From NCBI GenBank assembly GCA_963718695.1, contig OY970371.1, forward strand, positions 4,092,001 through 4,156,000: 64,000 bases of DNA, given 5' to 3'. Made by a program: the position numbers and the translations under genes. The notes under the pieces are model-generated. The model had not been told where the DNA came from. It saw only the letters and a list, made by a program, of their open reading frames with translations, and did no database searches. The stretch is from Manganitrophus sp963718695 (GTDB lineage: Bacteria; Nitrospirota; Nitrospiria; SBBL01; Manganitrophaceae). Of the stretch, positions 23,864 to 32,564 are shown piece after piece (position 1 is the first letter of the stretch; every line of letters starts with the position of its first letter).

Positions 23864-25360
23864 TCAAGCGAGGTGCCTTTCTTTTTCGGGGGAGGAATCC
23901 CTTTCAATGAAAGAACGTACCTTGGAGAGGGCTTCCTGATCGCCTAAGATCAACAAGGTATCTTCTGGCTCAAGGACCGTCCCGCCGGTGGAGACCAGAA
24001 ATTCATCCTTTCTCCTGATTAAAACGATCAAGGCCTCTCTGGGAAAGCCGACATCCACGATCTGTTTTCCGACCACGGGAGAACGGCTCGGGATTTTTAT
24101 CTCAATCAGCTCCCCCTTGACCCTTTCATTGGGGCCATAGGTGATCGGATAGGGAGACCGGTCGGGTAGGGGGGCTTCGACACCGAGTTTTCTTGCGACC
24201 CAGGGGATCGACGATCCTTGCAAAAGGGCGGAGGTCAGGACGATAAAAAAGACGAGGTTGAAGAGGGTATCGGCCTGGGGAACACCGGCCAGCAGCGGGA
24301 AGGTCGCTAAAACGACCGGAACCGCGCCGCGCAGCCCAACCCAGGCCACCAAAAGTTTCTCTTTAATGTCCATCTTGAATGGAAAGAGGGTTAAAAAGAC
24401 GGCGAGCGGACGGGCGACGAAAATCAGAAAGGCCGAAATGAAGAGGCCGGCCCCGATGACCGGAACGAGCTGCGATGGAAAGACCAGCAGCCCCAGGGTC
24501 AGGAACATCGTAATCTGCATCAGCCAAGCGACCCCGTCCTGAAAGCGCATCAAGCTCTTCTTATGAATGAAGTCGCTGTTCCCCATCATCAGACCGGCGA
24601 CATAAACCGCCAAGAACCCATTCCCTCCAAGCGACGCGGTCGCCCCATACGTGAGGAGAACCAACGAGAGGGTCAGCACCGGATAGAGCCCTTCATACTC
24701 CAGCCGCATCCGGTTGACCAGATAGGTCATCCCCTTCCCCATGGCATACCCGAGCAGGGCGCCGACCGCCATCTGTTGAACGAACATCGGGATCAGATCG
24801 AACATGGAGGCGGTTGGATCGGACAAGAGGCGAATCAGTCCGATGGTGAGGAAGACCGCCATCGGGTCGTTGCTTCCCGATTCGAGCTCCAGCAGCGGCT
24901 TTAAATTTCCCCGCAAGCTGACATTCTTCGACCGAAGGACCGCGAAAACCGCCGCCGCATCGGTCGAGGAGACGATCGCCCCGAGAAGCATCCCTTGAAT
25001 AAATGAGAGGTCGAGGATCAGCATGGCAAAGAGGCCGACCAACACCGCCGTGATCAGGACGCCGAGCGTGGAGAGAACGAGGCCCTTTCCGAGGACCGGA
25101 CGGACCCTTCTCCAATCGGTATCGAGACCGCCGGAAAAGAGAATAAAGGAGAGGGCGATGACCCCGAGCGACTGGGCCAGCCGGAAATCGGAAAATTCGA
25201 TCCCCCCGGGCCCGTCCGATCCGGCGAGCATGCCGATGAGGATGAAGAGGAGAAGCGAGGGAACCCCCAATCTCCCCGAGGCTTTGCTGGCGAAGACGCT
25301 GATTAGAATGAGAACAGAGGCTCCGACGAGAATGTATTCAATGTGGAAATCAGAGATCAT
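23864..25360 (-). CDS. CPA1-type cation/proton antiporter with RCK_C domain (NhaP2/CvrA-like)
   Basis: The 498-residue protein has about 12-13 membrane spans (residues about 5-395), including the transport-core segments GAIVSSTDAAAVFAVLRSK and LLELESGSNDPMAVFLT that carry the ion-binding aspartates. A soluble C-terminal part (about 415-485) with GELIEIKIPSRSPVVGKQI and LEPEDTLLILGDQEAL is an RCK_C (TrkA-C) regulatory domain. It exchanges potassium or sodium for protons across the inner membrane. It is followed, after a 164-base gap, by a universal stress protein gene read divergently in time but on the same strand. Confidence 0.88.
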   Translation of the reverse strand: MISDFHIEYILVGASVLILISVFASKASGRLGVPSLLLFILIGMLAGSDGPGGIEFSDFRLAQSLGVIALSFILFSGGLDTDWRRVRPVLGKGLVLSTLGVLITAVLVGLFAMLILDLSFIQGMLLGAIVSSTDAAAVFAVLRSKNVSLRGNLKPLLELESGSNDPMAVFLTIGLIRLLSDPTASMFDLIPMFVQQMAVGALLGYAMGKGMTYLVNRMRLEYEGLYPVLTLSLVLLTYGATASLGGNGFLAVYVAGLMMGNSDFIHKKSLMRFQDGVAWLMQITMFLTLGLLVFPSQLVPVIGAGLFISAFLIFVARPLAVFLTLFPFKMDIKEKLLVAWVGLRGAVPVVLATFPLLAGVPQADTLFNLVFFIVLTSALLQGSSIPWVARKLGVEAPLPDRSPYPITYGPNERVKGELIEIKIPSRSPVVGKQIVDVGFPREALIVLIRRKDEFLVSTGGTVLEPEDTLLILGDQEALSKVRSFIERDSSPEKERHLA

Positions 25361-25523
25361 TGGGCAAACGACTCTCTTTTACGGCTTCGGCGGGAAAGCG
25401 CCTGCCTTCTATAAGGAATGATCGAAGAAGTGAGAGGGAAAGGAAAACTCGGGAAATCTCTTTGAAATGTTAAAATATGACGCCGAAAAAGGCAAGGGCG
25501 AACTCGTTTTTAAGACGCAGGAT

Positions 25524-26021
25524 TCAATTCGGGCCTGCGCGCCTTCTCTTTTTTATTGCCGCGCGGGCTTTGGGCCTGACGACATACACCGGGCAGGGGG
25601 CCTTTTGCGCCACCCGCTCGGCTACGCTCCCCATCATGAAGCGGTCGAGGCCGGTCCGGCCCTGCGTGCCGAGCACGATCAGATCCGCCGAGGTTTCTTC
25701 GGCGGATCTGAGAATTTCGTAGAACGGAATCCCTTCTTTCAAAATCGGATGAACCTTGATCCCTTTGCGACCGACCTCTTTGGCAAGGGTCATCAGCTTC
25801 CTGCGCTCCTTCTCCCTGACCGCTTTAATCCATTCAAGAACCACGATATTCCCGGCGCCGATACGGCTCGACGCGGCCGGATTGTAGACCGGTTGCTCGA
25901 ACACATGGAACAAATAGATCTCCGCCCCGATTTTTTTTGCCAAATAAACGGCATGGTCGAGGGCCTCTTTTGAATAATCCGAAAAGTCGGTTGCCATTAA
26001 AATCCGACGCAGGATCGCCAT
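25524..26021 (-). CDS. Universal stress protein (UspA family)
   Basis: The 165-residue cytoplasmic protein has the Usp fold: N-terminal RRILMATDFSDYSKEALDHA, and the ATP-binding loop GTQGRTGLDRFMMGSVAERV followed by PCPVYVVRPK. The G-x2-G-x9-G(S) pattern suggests a nucleotide-binding member. The C-terminus is an unusual basic tail (RPKARAAIKKRRRAGPN). It sits in a run of minus-strand stress genes directly upstream of the antiporter. Confidence 0.9.
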   Translation of the reverse strand: MAILRRILMATDFSDYSKEALDHAVYLAKKIGAEIYLFHVFEQPVYNPAASSRIGAGNIVVLEWIKAVREKERRKLMTLAKEVGRKGIKVHPILKEGIPFYEILRSAEETSADLIVLGTQGRTGLDRFMMGSVAERVAQKAPCPVYVVRPKARAAIKKRRRAGPN

Positions 26022-26109
26022 GATTTATTCTCCTTTTTTCGACGCAGTTGATCAGACGGGGTGTCTTCTCTGTTGATGCATCGACGCTGCACGTTCATTC
26101 ATGCGGTGA

Positions 26110-26541
26110 TCAGGCCGGCTTCCGCTCCCACCGGAATTTCCGCTCCGATTCTCTGATTGGAACGTCATTGATGCTTGCCTCACGTCTTCTCATGAGGCCG
26201 TTGTCGGCGAATTCCCACTGTTCATTTCCATGAGAGCGATACCAGCATCCGGCGTCGTCATGCCATTCATACTCAAAACGAACCGAAATTCGATTATCGG
26301 TAAAGCTCCAAAGTTCTTTCTTGAGGCGATAATCGAGCTCCTTTTCCCATTTCCGTTTGAGAAATTCTTTGATCTTCTCTCGGCCGCTGAAAAATTCCGA
26401 TCGATTCCTCCACTGTGAGTCTTCGGTGTAAGCACCGGCGACCCGCTCCGGATCGCGGCTGTTCCAGGCATCTTCGGCCGCCTGAACTTTTTTCTTGGCC
26501 GTCTCCAGAGTAAAGGGGGGAAGCGGGGGTCGTGTTTCCAT
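26110..26541 (-). CDS. DUF1348/NTF2-like protein
   Basis: The 143-residue product is a nuclear-transport-factor-2-like small protein of the DUF1348 type, with PPFTLETAKKKVQAAEDAWN, AGAYTEDSQWRNRSEFFSGR and VRFEYEWHDDAGCWYRSHGN, and the ending EASINDVPIRESERKF. Members form a cone-shaped pocket and are soluble; their role is unknown. A GGAGG ribosome binding site precedes the start. Part of the minus-strand stress cluster. Confidence 0.85.
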   Translation of the reverse strand: METRPPLPPFTLETAKKKVQAAEDAWNSRDPERVAGAYTEDSQWRNRSEFFSGREKIKEFLKRKWEKELDYRLKKELWSFTDNRISVRFEYEWHDDAGCWYRSHGNEQWEFADNGLMRRREASINDVPIRESERKFRWERKPA

Positions 26542-26618
26542 GATTAGAAAATCCTCCTTTATTCAGTTTAGTGTTGAGATTCCTCCTGTATTTGCAGGGC
26601 AACGCCGGAGTCCTTTTT

Positions 26619-27413
26619 TTAGATGATTGACCGCACCACGCCGCCATCGACCCGAAGCGCGGCGCCGTTGGTTGCGGAGGCGGGGACGCTGCAGAGATAG
26701 ACGATCATCGCGGCTACCTCCTCCGGAGCGGCAAAGCGCCTGAGCAGTGAAGAGGGGCGCGCCGTCTCGAAGAACTCCCTCTCCATCGTCTGAAAATCGA
26801 CCCCGCGCGAGGCTGCCATCTGCTTGACGAACGTCTCGACCCCTTCGGAAGCGGTCGGACCGGGGAGGACGCTGTTGACGGTCACACCAGTCCCGGCCGT
26901 TGTCTCGGCGATCCCGCGCGCCACGGCGACCTGGGCCGTCTTCGTCATCCCATAGTGGATCATTTCGGCGGGAATCTGGACGGCCGATTCACTCGACACA
27001 AACACGATGCGGCCCCAATTCCGCGCGCGCATGCCGTTCAAGTAATGGCGCGCCAGGCGCACGCCGCTCAGGACATTTGTTTCGAAGAAGCGGAGCCAGT
27101 CGGCATCGGTGATCTCCGCGAACGGCTTCGGCTCGAAGATCCCGACGTTGTTCACCAGGATATCGACCGCCGGCGCCTGCTCGATCAGTCGATTGCACCC
27201 CGCCGCCGTGCCGAGATCGGCCGCAATGCCGCGCGCGTCGGCCTTCGGCGTTTCTTTTTGGATGGTTCGGATCGCATCTGTTACACGCGCGTCGGTCCGG
27301 CCGTTGACGATCACCGCGGCCCCTTCGGCTGCGAAGCGCCGTGCCGCCGACAGTCCGATGCCGGCGGTCGATCCGGTCACCAGGACGCGTTTTCCATAAA
27401 GCCCCAGGTCCAT
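26619..27413 (-). CDS. Short-chain dehydrogenase/reductase
   Basis: The 264-residue SDR has the nucleotide-binding motif VTGSTAGIGLSAA, the NNVG motif (DILVNNVGIFEP), catalytic Ser in FVSSESAVQI and the YGMTK catalytic tyrosine-lysine pair (Y-x-x-x-K). The C-terminus ends in the usual NGAALRVDGG. It reduces or oxidises an unknown carbonyl or alcohol with NAD(P). It is preceded by FrnE-like and followed by DUF1348 genes on the same strand with short gaps. Confidence 0.9.
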   Translation of the reverse strand: MDLGLYGKRVLVTGSTAGIGLSAARRFAAEGAAVIVNGRTDARVTDAIRTIQKETPKADARGIAADLGTAAGCNRLIEQAPAVDILVNNVGIFEPKPFAEITDADWLRFFETNVLSGVRLARHYLNGMRARNWGRIVFVSSESAVQIPAEMIHYGMTKTAQVAVARGIAETTAGTGVTVNSVLPGPTASEGVETFVKQMAASRGVDFQTMEREFFETARPSSLLRRFAAPEEVAAMIVYLCSVPASATNGAALRVDGGVVRSII

Positions 27414-27469
27414 GAACCTCCTTTCATTTCTTTTTCAGTCGATATGGAGAAGTCATCAGGAAAGGTCCA

Positions 27470-28126
27470 TCATTCCGATGCCGTCATGAAAGGTTCTTCT
27501 CCCCGGAGCAAGCTTTCCACCACCGCATGAACCTGCTCATACGCAAGCGCGCCCCTCACGGCCGTTGCATCGGACAAGGCCGCGTCCCTTCGGCGAAGAA
27601 GCATCGTTGGGACGGCGGAAATCCCGAGCGCCTGCGCAAGCCGCTCGTCCTCCAAAACCGGTTCGGTGTAACGGCTTGTTTCCATGGCGCGCCGAAGCGG
27701 TTCTTCTTTCAGCCCGGCCGAGGCGGCGATTTTCAGCAGAATTTCCGTCTGCCCGATGTCCCGGCCCTCCTCGAAGAACGCGCGGAAAATCGCCCGATGC
27801 ATCGGATCGAATGATCCTTCGGCACGCGCATGCGCCGCCGTCTCCAACGCTTTCCGGCTGCGGGGCTGCACCGGCGGGAGCTGAAGGGCCATGCCGCGCC
27901 GCTCCGCCATCGGGTAAACCGAACGGGCCCAGGTCGTTTTTAAATAGTCTCCGGCCGGATCGAGTGTCGGGATCGGCTCGGGTCGGAGTTCAAACGCATG
28001 CCAATCGATTTGCAGCGCCGGCCCGAACGCTTCTTGAAGCCGGTCGAGCACCGGGACCTCCAGGTAGCAGAACGGGCAGACATAGTCGCTCCAAACATCG
28101 ATGCGAATCTGAGGTTCAGCAGCCAT
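27470..28126 (-). CDS. DsbA-family oxidoreductase (FrnE-like)
   Basis: The 218-residue thioredoxin-fold protein begins IRIDVWSDYVCPFCYLEVPV with active cysteines 17 and 20 (CPFC), followed by an inserted helical domain and the cis-proline segment ALGISAVPTMLLRR. There is no signal peptide, which fits FrnE-type cytoplasmic disulfide isomerases rather than periplasmic DsbA. FrnE homologues protect against oxidative stress, consistent with the surrounding genes. Confidence 0.88.
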   Translation of the reverse strand: MAAEPQIRIDVWSDYVCPFCYLEVPVLDRLQEAFGPALQIDWHAFELRPEPIPTLDPAGDYLKTTWARSVYPMAERRGMALQLPPVQPRSRKALETAAHARAEGSFDPMHRAIFRAFFEEGRDIGQTEILLKIAASAGLKEEPLRRAMETSRYTEPVLEDERLAQALGISAVPTMLLRRRDAALSDATAVRGALAYEQVHAVVESLLRGEEPFMTASE

Positions 28127-28149
28127 TTTCTTCTATGATTCAGCAGTGA

Positions 28150-28515
28150 TCATGCGGCGCGGGACGACTTCAGCGCATCGATCATCCCATGCAAATGGGC
28201 GGCGGCATTTTCGATGTCGATATATTTGTATTGCCCCGCCCTGCTTTCCGCGGAGAGAACCCCGCAGCGATGGACCCTTTCGAAATCACCGTACGGAAAC
28301 TTATATCTTTTTTTGGTCTGATCGGGTTCTTCTTCATCGATTCCAAGATGCCATTTGGCGTATTCATCGTACCCGTGACGGCGAATAAACTCATTCTCTT
28401 CCTCCGTGGAAGGCTGATGTTCGCTCCACGCGTCTCTTTCATCGATTTCGACCTTTTCTTCACTGATCAATCGTTTGGCATGTTCAAAGGCGCTTTTGTT
28501 AAGTTTGACGGCCAT
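28150..28515 (-). CDS. Conserved hypothetical protein, 121 aa
   Basis: The acidic soluble product (MAVKLNKSAFEHAKRLISEE..., then RDAWSEHQPSTEEENEFI, KFPYGDFERVHRCGVLSAES and a C-terminal helix AAAHLHGMIDALK) belongs to a conserved small family found in environmental bacteria, function unknown. An AGGAGGG ribosome binding site lies 6-7 bases before the ATG at 28515. Its upstream region, 68 bases away, is about 80 percent identical over 72 bp to the region before the DUF2267 gene at 35489, implying shared regulation. Confidence 0.8.
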   Translation of the reverse strand: MAVKLNKSAFEHAKRLISEEKVEIDERDAWSEHQPSTEEENEFIRRHGYDEYAKWHLGIDEEEPDQTKKRYKFPYGDFERVHRCGVLSAESRAGQYKYIDIENAAAHLHGMIDALKSSRAA

Positions 28516-28582
28516 CTCTTTTCCCTCCTGATGAAGACGTGCGTGAGGCTGGGGCGGAATTCCTCCAGATCGATCGCGTCGT

Positions 28583-28654
28583 CGCTTGGTTCTATATAAT
28601 CCAACCCTCCACACCGAGTCAAATCACTGAAACGAATGAGTGAGAGAGATGACA
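28583..28654 (-). promoter_or_regulatory. Promoter plus upstream element shared with the DUF2267 gene
   Basis: Minus strand: a conserved upstream block TGTCATCTCTC...ACTCATTC then TTGACT (28622-28617) and a TATATA-type -10 (28598-28593, 18 bases away), followed by AGAACCAAGCG. The arrangement and most bases recur at 35515-35585. Confidence 0.65.
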
Positions 28655-28729
28655 GTTCGGTCTGTCTTCGTTTCCTAAGAATTAAAAGCCATGAAGATGG
28701 ACATTATCAACGGTTTTCCAATCGATCGG

Positions 28730-29935
28730 TCAGACGGCGGGATCTGGGCTGGGCCGCAAGGTGGCGGCGAATTGGAAGATAAATGGATTGAGAATGATCG
28801 AAAGCAGCGCGCCTGCGAGGATCAGGTTGTACCCTTCGGGCGGCAGCAGGCCCAGGCTGACGCCGAGCCCGCCCAGAATAAACGAGAACTCGCCGATCTG
28901 CGCCAGCGCGGCCGACACCATCAGCGCCGTATCGAGCGAATGACCCAGCGCCAATACAATGACCGCCGCCGCGACGGACTTGCCGACCAGAATGATCCCA
29001 ACCACCGCCAGCACCTGAAGGGGTTGCCGCACGAGGATACCGGGATCGAAGAGCATCCCGACCGACACAAAGAAAAGAACGGCGAAAATGTCCTCCAGCG
29101 GTTTTAAATCGGTCGCCGCTCGATGGCTCATGTCGGACTCGTTGATCACGATCCCGCCGAAGAAGGCCCCGAGCGCAAACGACACGTCAAAGAGCTTGGC
29201 GGAGCCGAAAGCAACACCCAGGGCGATCGCCACCACGGCGAGGGTGAACAGTTCGCGCGAGCCGGTGTCCGCCACCCGCTTCAACAACCAGGGGAACAGA
29301 CGGCGTCCGAACAGCAACATAAAGCCGATAAACGTCGCCACCTTGAAGAGGGTAACGCCGAGCGCGACCGCGACATTCGACGATTCGGCGCTGCCGGACG
29401 GCTTTCCGTCGAGCAGCCCCGCCAGGGCCGGCAGCAAGACGAGGGTGAGCACCATGACCAGGTCTTCGACGATGAGCCAGCCGACGGCGATCCGGCCGTT
29501 GTCCGAGTGGAGAACGTTTCCCGCCTCCAGCGCGCGGAGCAAGACCACGGTGCTGGCGACCGATAATGCCAGTCCGAAAACCAATCCCGCGCCGAGCGAC
29601 CAGCCCCACCAGGAGGCGAGGCCGGCGCCCAGCGCGGTGGCCGCCGCGATCTGAACGACGGCGCCGGGCAGCGCGATGCTGCGAACCGCCATCAGGTCCC
29701 CCACCGAAAAGTGCATGCCGACGCCGAACATCAGGAGGATGACGCCGATTTCAGCGAGTTGCGGCGTCAGCGCGCCGTCGGCGACGAACCCCGGCGTGAA
29801 CGGCCCCACGGCCATCCCGGCCAGCAGGTAGCCGACCAGCGGTGACAAGCCGAGGCGGAGCGCGATAAACCCGGAAAAAAATGCGAAGGCAAGCCCCATC
29901 GCAAGGGTGGAAATCAGAGAGATTTCGTGAGGCAT
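28730..29935 (-). CDS. CPA2-type cation/proton antiporter (KefB/YbaL-like core)
   Basis: The 401-residue protein consists of about 12-13 membrane spans and matches the Kef/YbaL transport domain: GLSPLVGYLLAGMAVGPFTP, ALSVASTVVLLRALEAGN, GWLIVEDLVMVLTLV with the core aspartate, and GAFFGGIVINESDMSHRA. It ends shortly after the last span; the RCK/TrkA-N regulatory domain usual in Kef and YbaL (total 550-620 residues) is absent, and no such domain is encoded directly downstream. It probably exchanges sodium or potassium for protons. Confidence 0.85.
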   Translation of the reverse strand: MPHEISLISTLAMGLAFAFFSGFIALRLGLSPLVGYLLAGMAVGPFTPGFVADGALTPQLAEIGVILLMFGVGMHFSVGDLMAVRSIALPGAVVQIAAATALGAGLASWWGWSLGAGLVFGLALSVASTVVLLRALEAGNVLHSDNGRIAVGWLIVEDLVMVLTLVLLPALAGLLDGKPSGSAESSNVAVALGVTLFKVATFIGFMLLFGRRLFPWLLKRVADTGSRELFTLAVVAIALGVAFGSAKLFDVSFALGAFFGGIVINESDMSHRAATDLKPLEDIFAVLFFVSVGMLFDPGILVRQPLQVLAVVGIILVGKSVAAAVIVLALGHSLDTALMVSAALAQIGEFSFILGGLGVSLGLLPPEGYNLILAGALLSIILNPFIFQFAATLRPSPDPAV

Positions 29936-30323
29936 TCTGAGACTCCAAAATGGTCCGGTTAGGTAAAATCACAACACGTGAACGATGGGCCGCAGACCGA
30001 TAAGAATCTGCGCGATCGGCCACGGCTTCTGGGCGAATTTCCAAAATCTCGGAGCGGTTGAAGCGCCTTCGTTGTCGGGAAAGGTTAGTGTAATGGATCT
30101 GGAATTGGAAGGATGAGTGTCATTGCCCGGGCAATGACACTCGCCAAGCGTGCCCTGATACGAAGGATATCTGAAAATCCTTTGATTCTTCTCTATATAT
30201 GATACTTTTTTCTTTGAGTCAAGAAATTAAACTGGCTGCGAGGAACCGGGCCCTTTGATTTTTTTCTCAGGGATGACCCGGTCCCTCCGTCCGTAAGACA
30301 CGGGGCGGAATACCATTTGCGAT
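29936..30323. other. 388-bp intergenic region with a perfect palindrome
   Basis: No gene is visible. The only conspicuous element is the 28-bp palindrome at 30115-30142. A run of seven T at about 30257-30264 and a GGGACCGGGTC-type imperfect stem near 30283 could contribute to ending the PEBP transcript, but I cannot identify a clean terminator. Confidence 0.6.
30115..30142. repeat. 28-bp perfect palindrome
   Basis: GAGTGTCATTGCCC is followed immediately by its reverse complement GGGCAATGACACTC with no loop. Absence of a T-run on either side argues against a terminator; a dimeric regulator site or a cruciform is more likely. It lies 180 bases upstream of the antiporter gene. Confidence 0.85.
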
Positions 30324-30947
30324 CTAATCCCGCGGGTTCGGGTTCAGGGCGTAAGTTCCGATCAGCGTCGCTTTATCGAGGATATGTCCCTGCATCGCCT
30401 TGAGCGCATCGGGCCCGTTGAACCGCTCCGGCATCTTGAGCGACGGGACATCGAGCGCATAGACGGTGAAGTGGTAGTGGTGGAGCCGCTCGTCGTTGAA
30501 GGGAGGCCACGGTCCGTCGTAGCCGCCATAGTCACCCCCCATCTGAGGGTCGTTGCCGAACCATTCTTTGTAGTTGTTGATGCCGCGCACACCATAGGCG
30601 GTTTTTCCCGGCTTCTTCCCCTTGGGGGTGAAGCCGTCGGAGTCTTGCCCTTCGGCCAGCTCCGTCATGTTCGCCGGAATGTCGACAAGGACCCAGTGAT
30701 AGAAATCGACGCGCGGCAGGTTGTACGGAACGGTTCGATCCGATTTGTTGACATCATCGGGCTTTGACGGCACATCCGGGTCGTGAACGATAATCGCGAA
30801 TGATTTCGTATTGGCCGGAAAGTCCGACCAGGCGAGATGCGGGCTCTTGTTCTGCCCCGGAACGGGACCGCTCGGCCCCGGAACGCCCGCGGCATTGGCT
30901 TCGGGAATGCGTTTGTTGCTCTGAATGGAACGACTGGTGACCTTCAT
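30324..30947 (-). CDS. PEBP family protein (YbhB/YbcL-like)
   Basis: The 207-residue product has the phosphatidylethanolamine-binding protein motifs: NKSPHLAWSDFPANTKSFAI, VHDPDVPSKPD and the FYHWVLVDIPAN ligand-pocket strand, then YDGPWPPFNDERLHHYHFTVYAL. No signal peptide is visible, so it should be cytoplasmic. Bacterial PEBPs are of uncertain function. It contains an extra loop (KSDRTVPYNLPRVD) relative to the E. coli proteins. Part of the minus-strand stress cluster. Confidence 0.88.
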   Translation of the reverse strand: MKVTSRSIQSNKRIPEANAAGVPGPSGPVPGQNKSPHLAWSDFPANTKSFAIIVHDPDVPSKPDDVNKSDRTVPYNLPRVDFYHWVLVDIPANMTELAEGQDSDGFTPKGKKPGKTAYGVRGINNYKEWFGNDPQMGGDYGGYDGPWPPFNDERLHHYHFTVYALDVPSLKMPERFNGPDALKAMQGHILDKATLIGTYALNPNPRD

Positions 30948-31086
30948 CTGTTCTGCCTCCTTCGTTGTGCGCGACCGATAAATCGAACCGGCGCGCGTCC
31001 TTCCGTTGTGTGGGCGCGGTCTTCTTCTTGAGTCCGATATTGATGTCCGTTATTTTCTCAGGCGCCTGTATCCGTAATAAAATTCT

Positions 31087-31671
31087 TCAGCTTTCGTTCG
31101 GCAAGCCGATATCCGGCAGGTTCTGATAGACCTGCGCATAGGTCCGCCTCTCGAGGAGTACCTTGGAGACGACCGGCAAAGGCTCCGGCCAGATCTCCGG
31201 GAGAGCGGCTTCTCCCGGATAAAGAATTCGAAAAGCGAGCCGCTCCGTCGGCGGATCGAATTCCGCCTGTACGTCCGGCTTGTTGCCCCGCGGATCGATC
31301 CGATACCAGCCATCGTTTTGTAGATATACCGCATTGAGGCCGTGGAGGCAATAGGGGGGCGCTCCGGGTTCCACCGTCAATCGCTGGTAGCAGAGGCCGG
31401 CGGGAAGCCGGTTCGCCCGGAGCAGTGCCGCCAAGAGATGGCTTTTAGCATAACAATAACCGGTTTCATGCAGCAAAACGTCGGATGCTTTGCAGGTCAC
31501 CGGATTGAGCTTGTAATCCAGACTATGGCGAATCCGGTCCCGGACAAACTCAAAGCAGCGCCGGGCCACCTCCACCTCGTCCCGGCATCCCTTGGCCAGC
31601 GCATCCGCCTTGGCCGCCACCGCCGGATGTTTCCAGTCGATCAATTCAGTTGATGCTAAAAATGGCTCCAT
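31087..31671 (-). CDS. Transglutaminase-like domain protein
   Basis: The 194-residue product carries the transglutaminase/cysteine-protease triad: Cys73 in TGYCYAKSHLLAALLRA, His110 in YCLHGLNAVYL and Asp126 in WYRIDPRGNK. It is a compact single-domain cytoplasmic protein with no signal peptide; the function is probably hydrolysis or transfer at an amide bond, substrate unknown. It sits between the PEBP gene and a broken SRPBCC gene. Confidence 0.85.
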   Translation of the reverse strand: MEPFLASTELIDWKHPAVAAKADALAKGCRDEVEVARRCFEFVRDRIRHSLDYKLNPVTCKASDVLLHETGYCYAKSHLLAALLRANRLPAGLCYQRLTVEPGAPPYCLHGLNAVYLQNDGWYRIDPRGNKPDVQAEFDPPTERLAFRILYPGEAALPEIWPEPLPVVSKVLLERRTYAQVYQNLPDIGLPNES

Positions 31672-31687
31672 TGTTATCAGATCCGTC

Positions 31688-31904
31688 TCACGCCTCCAGT
31701 CTGTTTTTCAATATCTTCAGATGTTGCCCGACCGACTCGGTATCCTCATCATACGTCTCATCCGACATCTCAGGCAACCGAAATCATGTGAAGAGCCCCT
31801 CGCTCCCTTCGGAGGTTCTCCGGGGTGGAAGCGAATTCGTATCCTTTCTCGGGAGGCGCGTCGATGGAGATCCTGAGCGTTTTTGATTTCAGAATCGGCG
31901 TCAT
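31688..31904 (-). pseudogene. SRPBCC/polyketide-cyclase-like gene with internal deletion
   Basis: The ATG at 31904 opens MTPILKSKTLRISIDAPPEK and continues EFASTPENLR, the typical N-terminus of SRPBCC ligand-binding proteins. Shortly after, the frame is lost; another frame reads FRLPEMSDETYDEDTESVGQ then HLKILKNRLEA to a TGA at 31688, the typical C-terminus of the same family. About 80-100 residues in between are missing and a TGA stop lies just before FRLPEM. The gene has been collapsed by deletion and is not functional. Confidence 0.75.
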
Positions 31905-31927
31905 CGCATTTTCTTTCCGGCACTCGC

Positions 31928-32455
31928 TTAAGGCGCGTCGCCGGCGCGTTTGCTCGCCCTTCTGTCGGGCGGTCCGCCGCGGAGCACTTGCCGCAGCTCG
32001 TTCGTCAGCTTCTCGCCCTCTTCCGGCCGGCCGTGGAACGCGGCGGGGGTATTTTGAAAGAGGGTGATGCGCCACCGGCCCGTCTGTTTCGCGGCGACCA
32101 ATGACTGGACCGCGTTTGTAGCGGGATTGATGTCCGACTGCCCCGGCGGCACCATTCCGGCGACCGCGCGAAGGAGGGCCGTGTCCGGCGTCGGAAAGCG
32201 CACCTGTCTGATCTTCCCTACGTAAGCGGCGGTTTGATGCTCGGAAAAGATTTGGCGAAGATGCGCTTGGATCTCCGCCTGTCCATTCACCATGCTCCCA
32301 TCGAATCCGACCAGATGACCCTCTTTGTCGAACAATGCGGCGAAATCGGCGGCGTTGCGACGGTTCCAGGACTCCAGCAACTGCTGATAAAGCGAGCGGA
32401 CCTCACCCTCATTGTCGGATTGGGAGCCAGGGATCGGGGAGGTGTGGGGCTTCAT
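31928..32455 (-). CDS. SgcJ/EcaC-type SnoaL-like protein (DUF4440)
   Basis: The 175-residue product begins with EGEVRSLYQQLLESWNRRNA and DFAALFDKEGHLVGFDGSMV, continues with AHLRQIFSEHQTAAYVGKI and RWRITLFQNTPAAFHGRPEE; this is the TIGR02246 family of NTF2-fold proteins. Their role is unknown outside a few antibiotic clusters. The C-terminus is an extra charged tail. GGAG precedes the ATG. The 109-base gap upstream contains a hydrophobic remnant-like stretch (GTLIGLGMFTTASGLRS) with no start. Confidence 0.82.
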   Translation of the reverse strand: MKPHTSPIPGSQSDNEGEVRSLYQQLLESWNRRNAADFAALFDKEGHLVGFDGSMVNGQAEIQAHLRQIFSEHQTAAYVGKIRQVRFPTPDTALLRAVAGMVPPGQSDINPATNAVQSLVAAKQTGRWRITLFQNTPAAFHGRPEEGEKLTNELRQVLRGGPPDRRASKRAGDAP

Positions 32456-32564
32456 CGTTGCCTCTCTCCTTTGAAGCGTCGAACACTTGTTTGATGCTGC
32501 GCAGCCCGGAGGCGGTTGTAAACATGCCCAGACCGATCAACGTCCCTGCGGGGACCTGCAGCGC

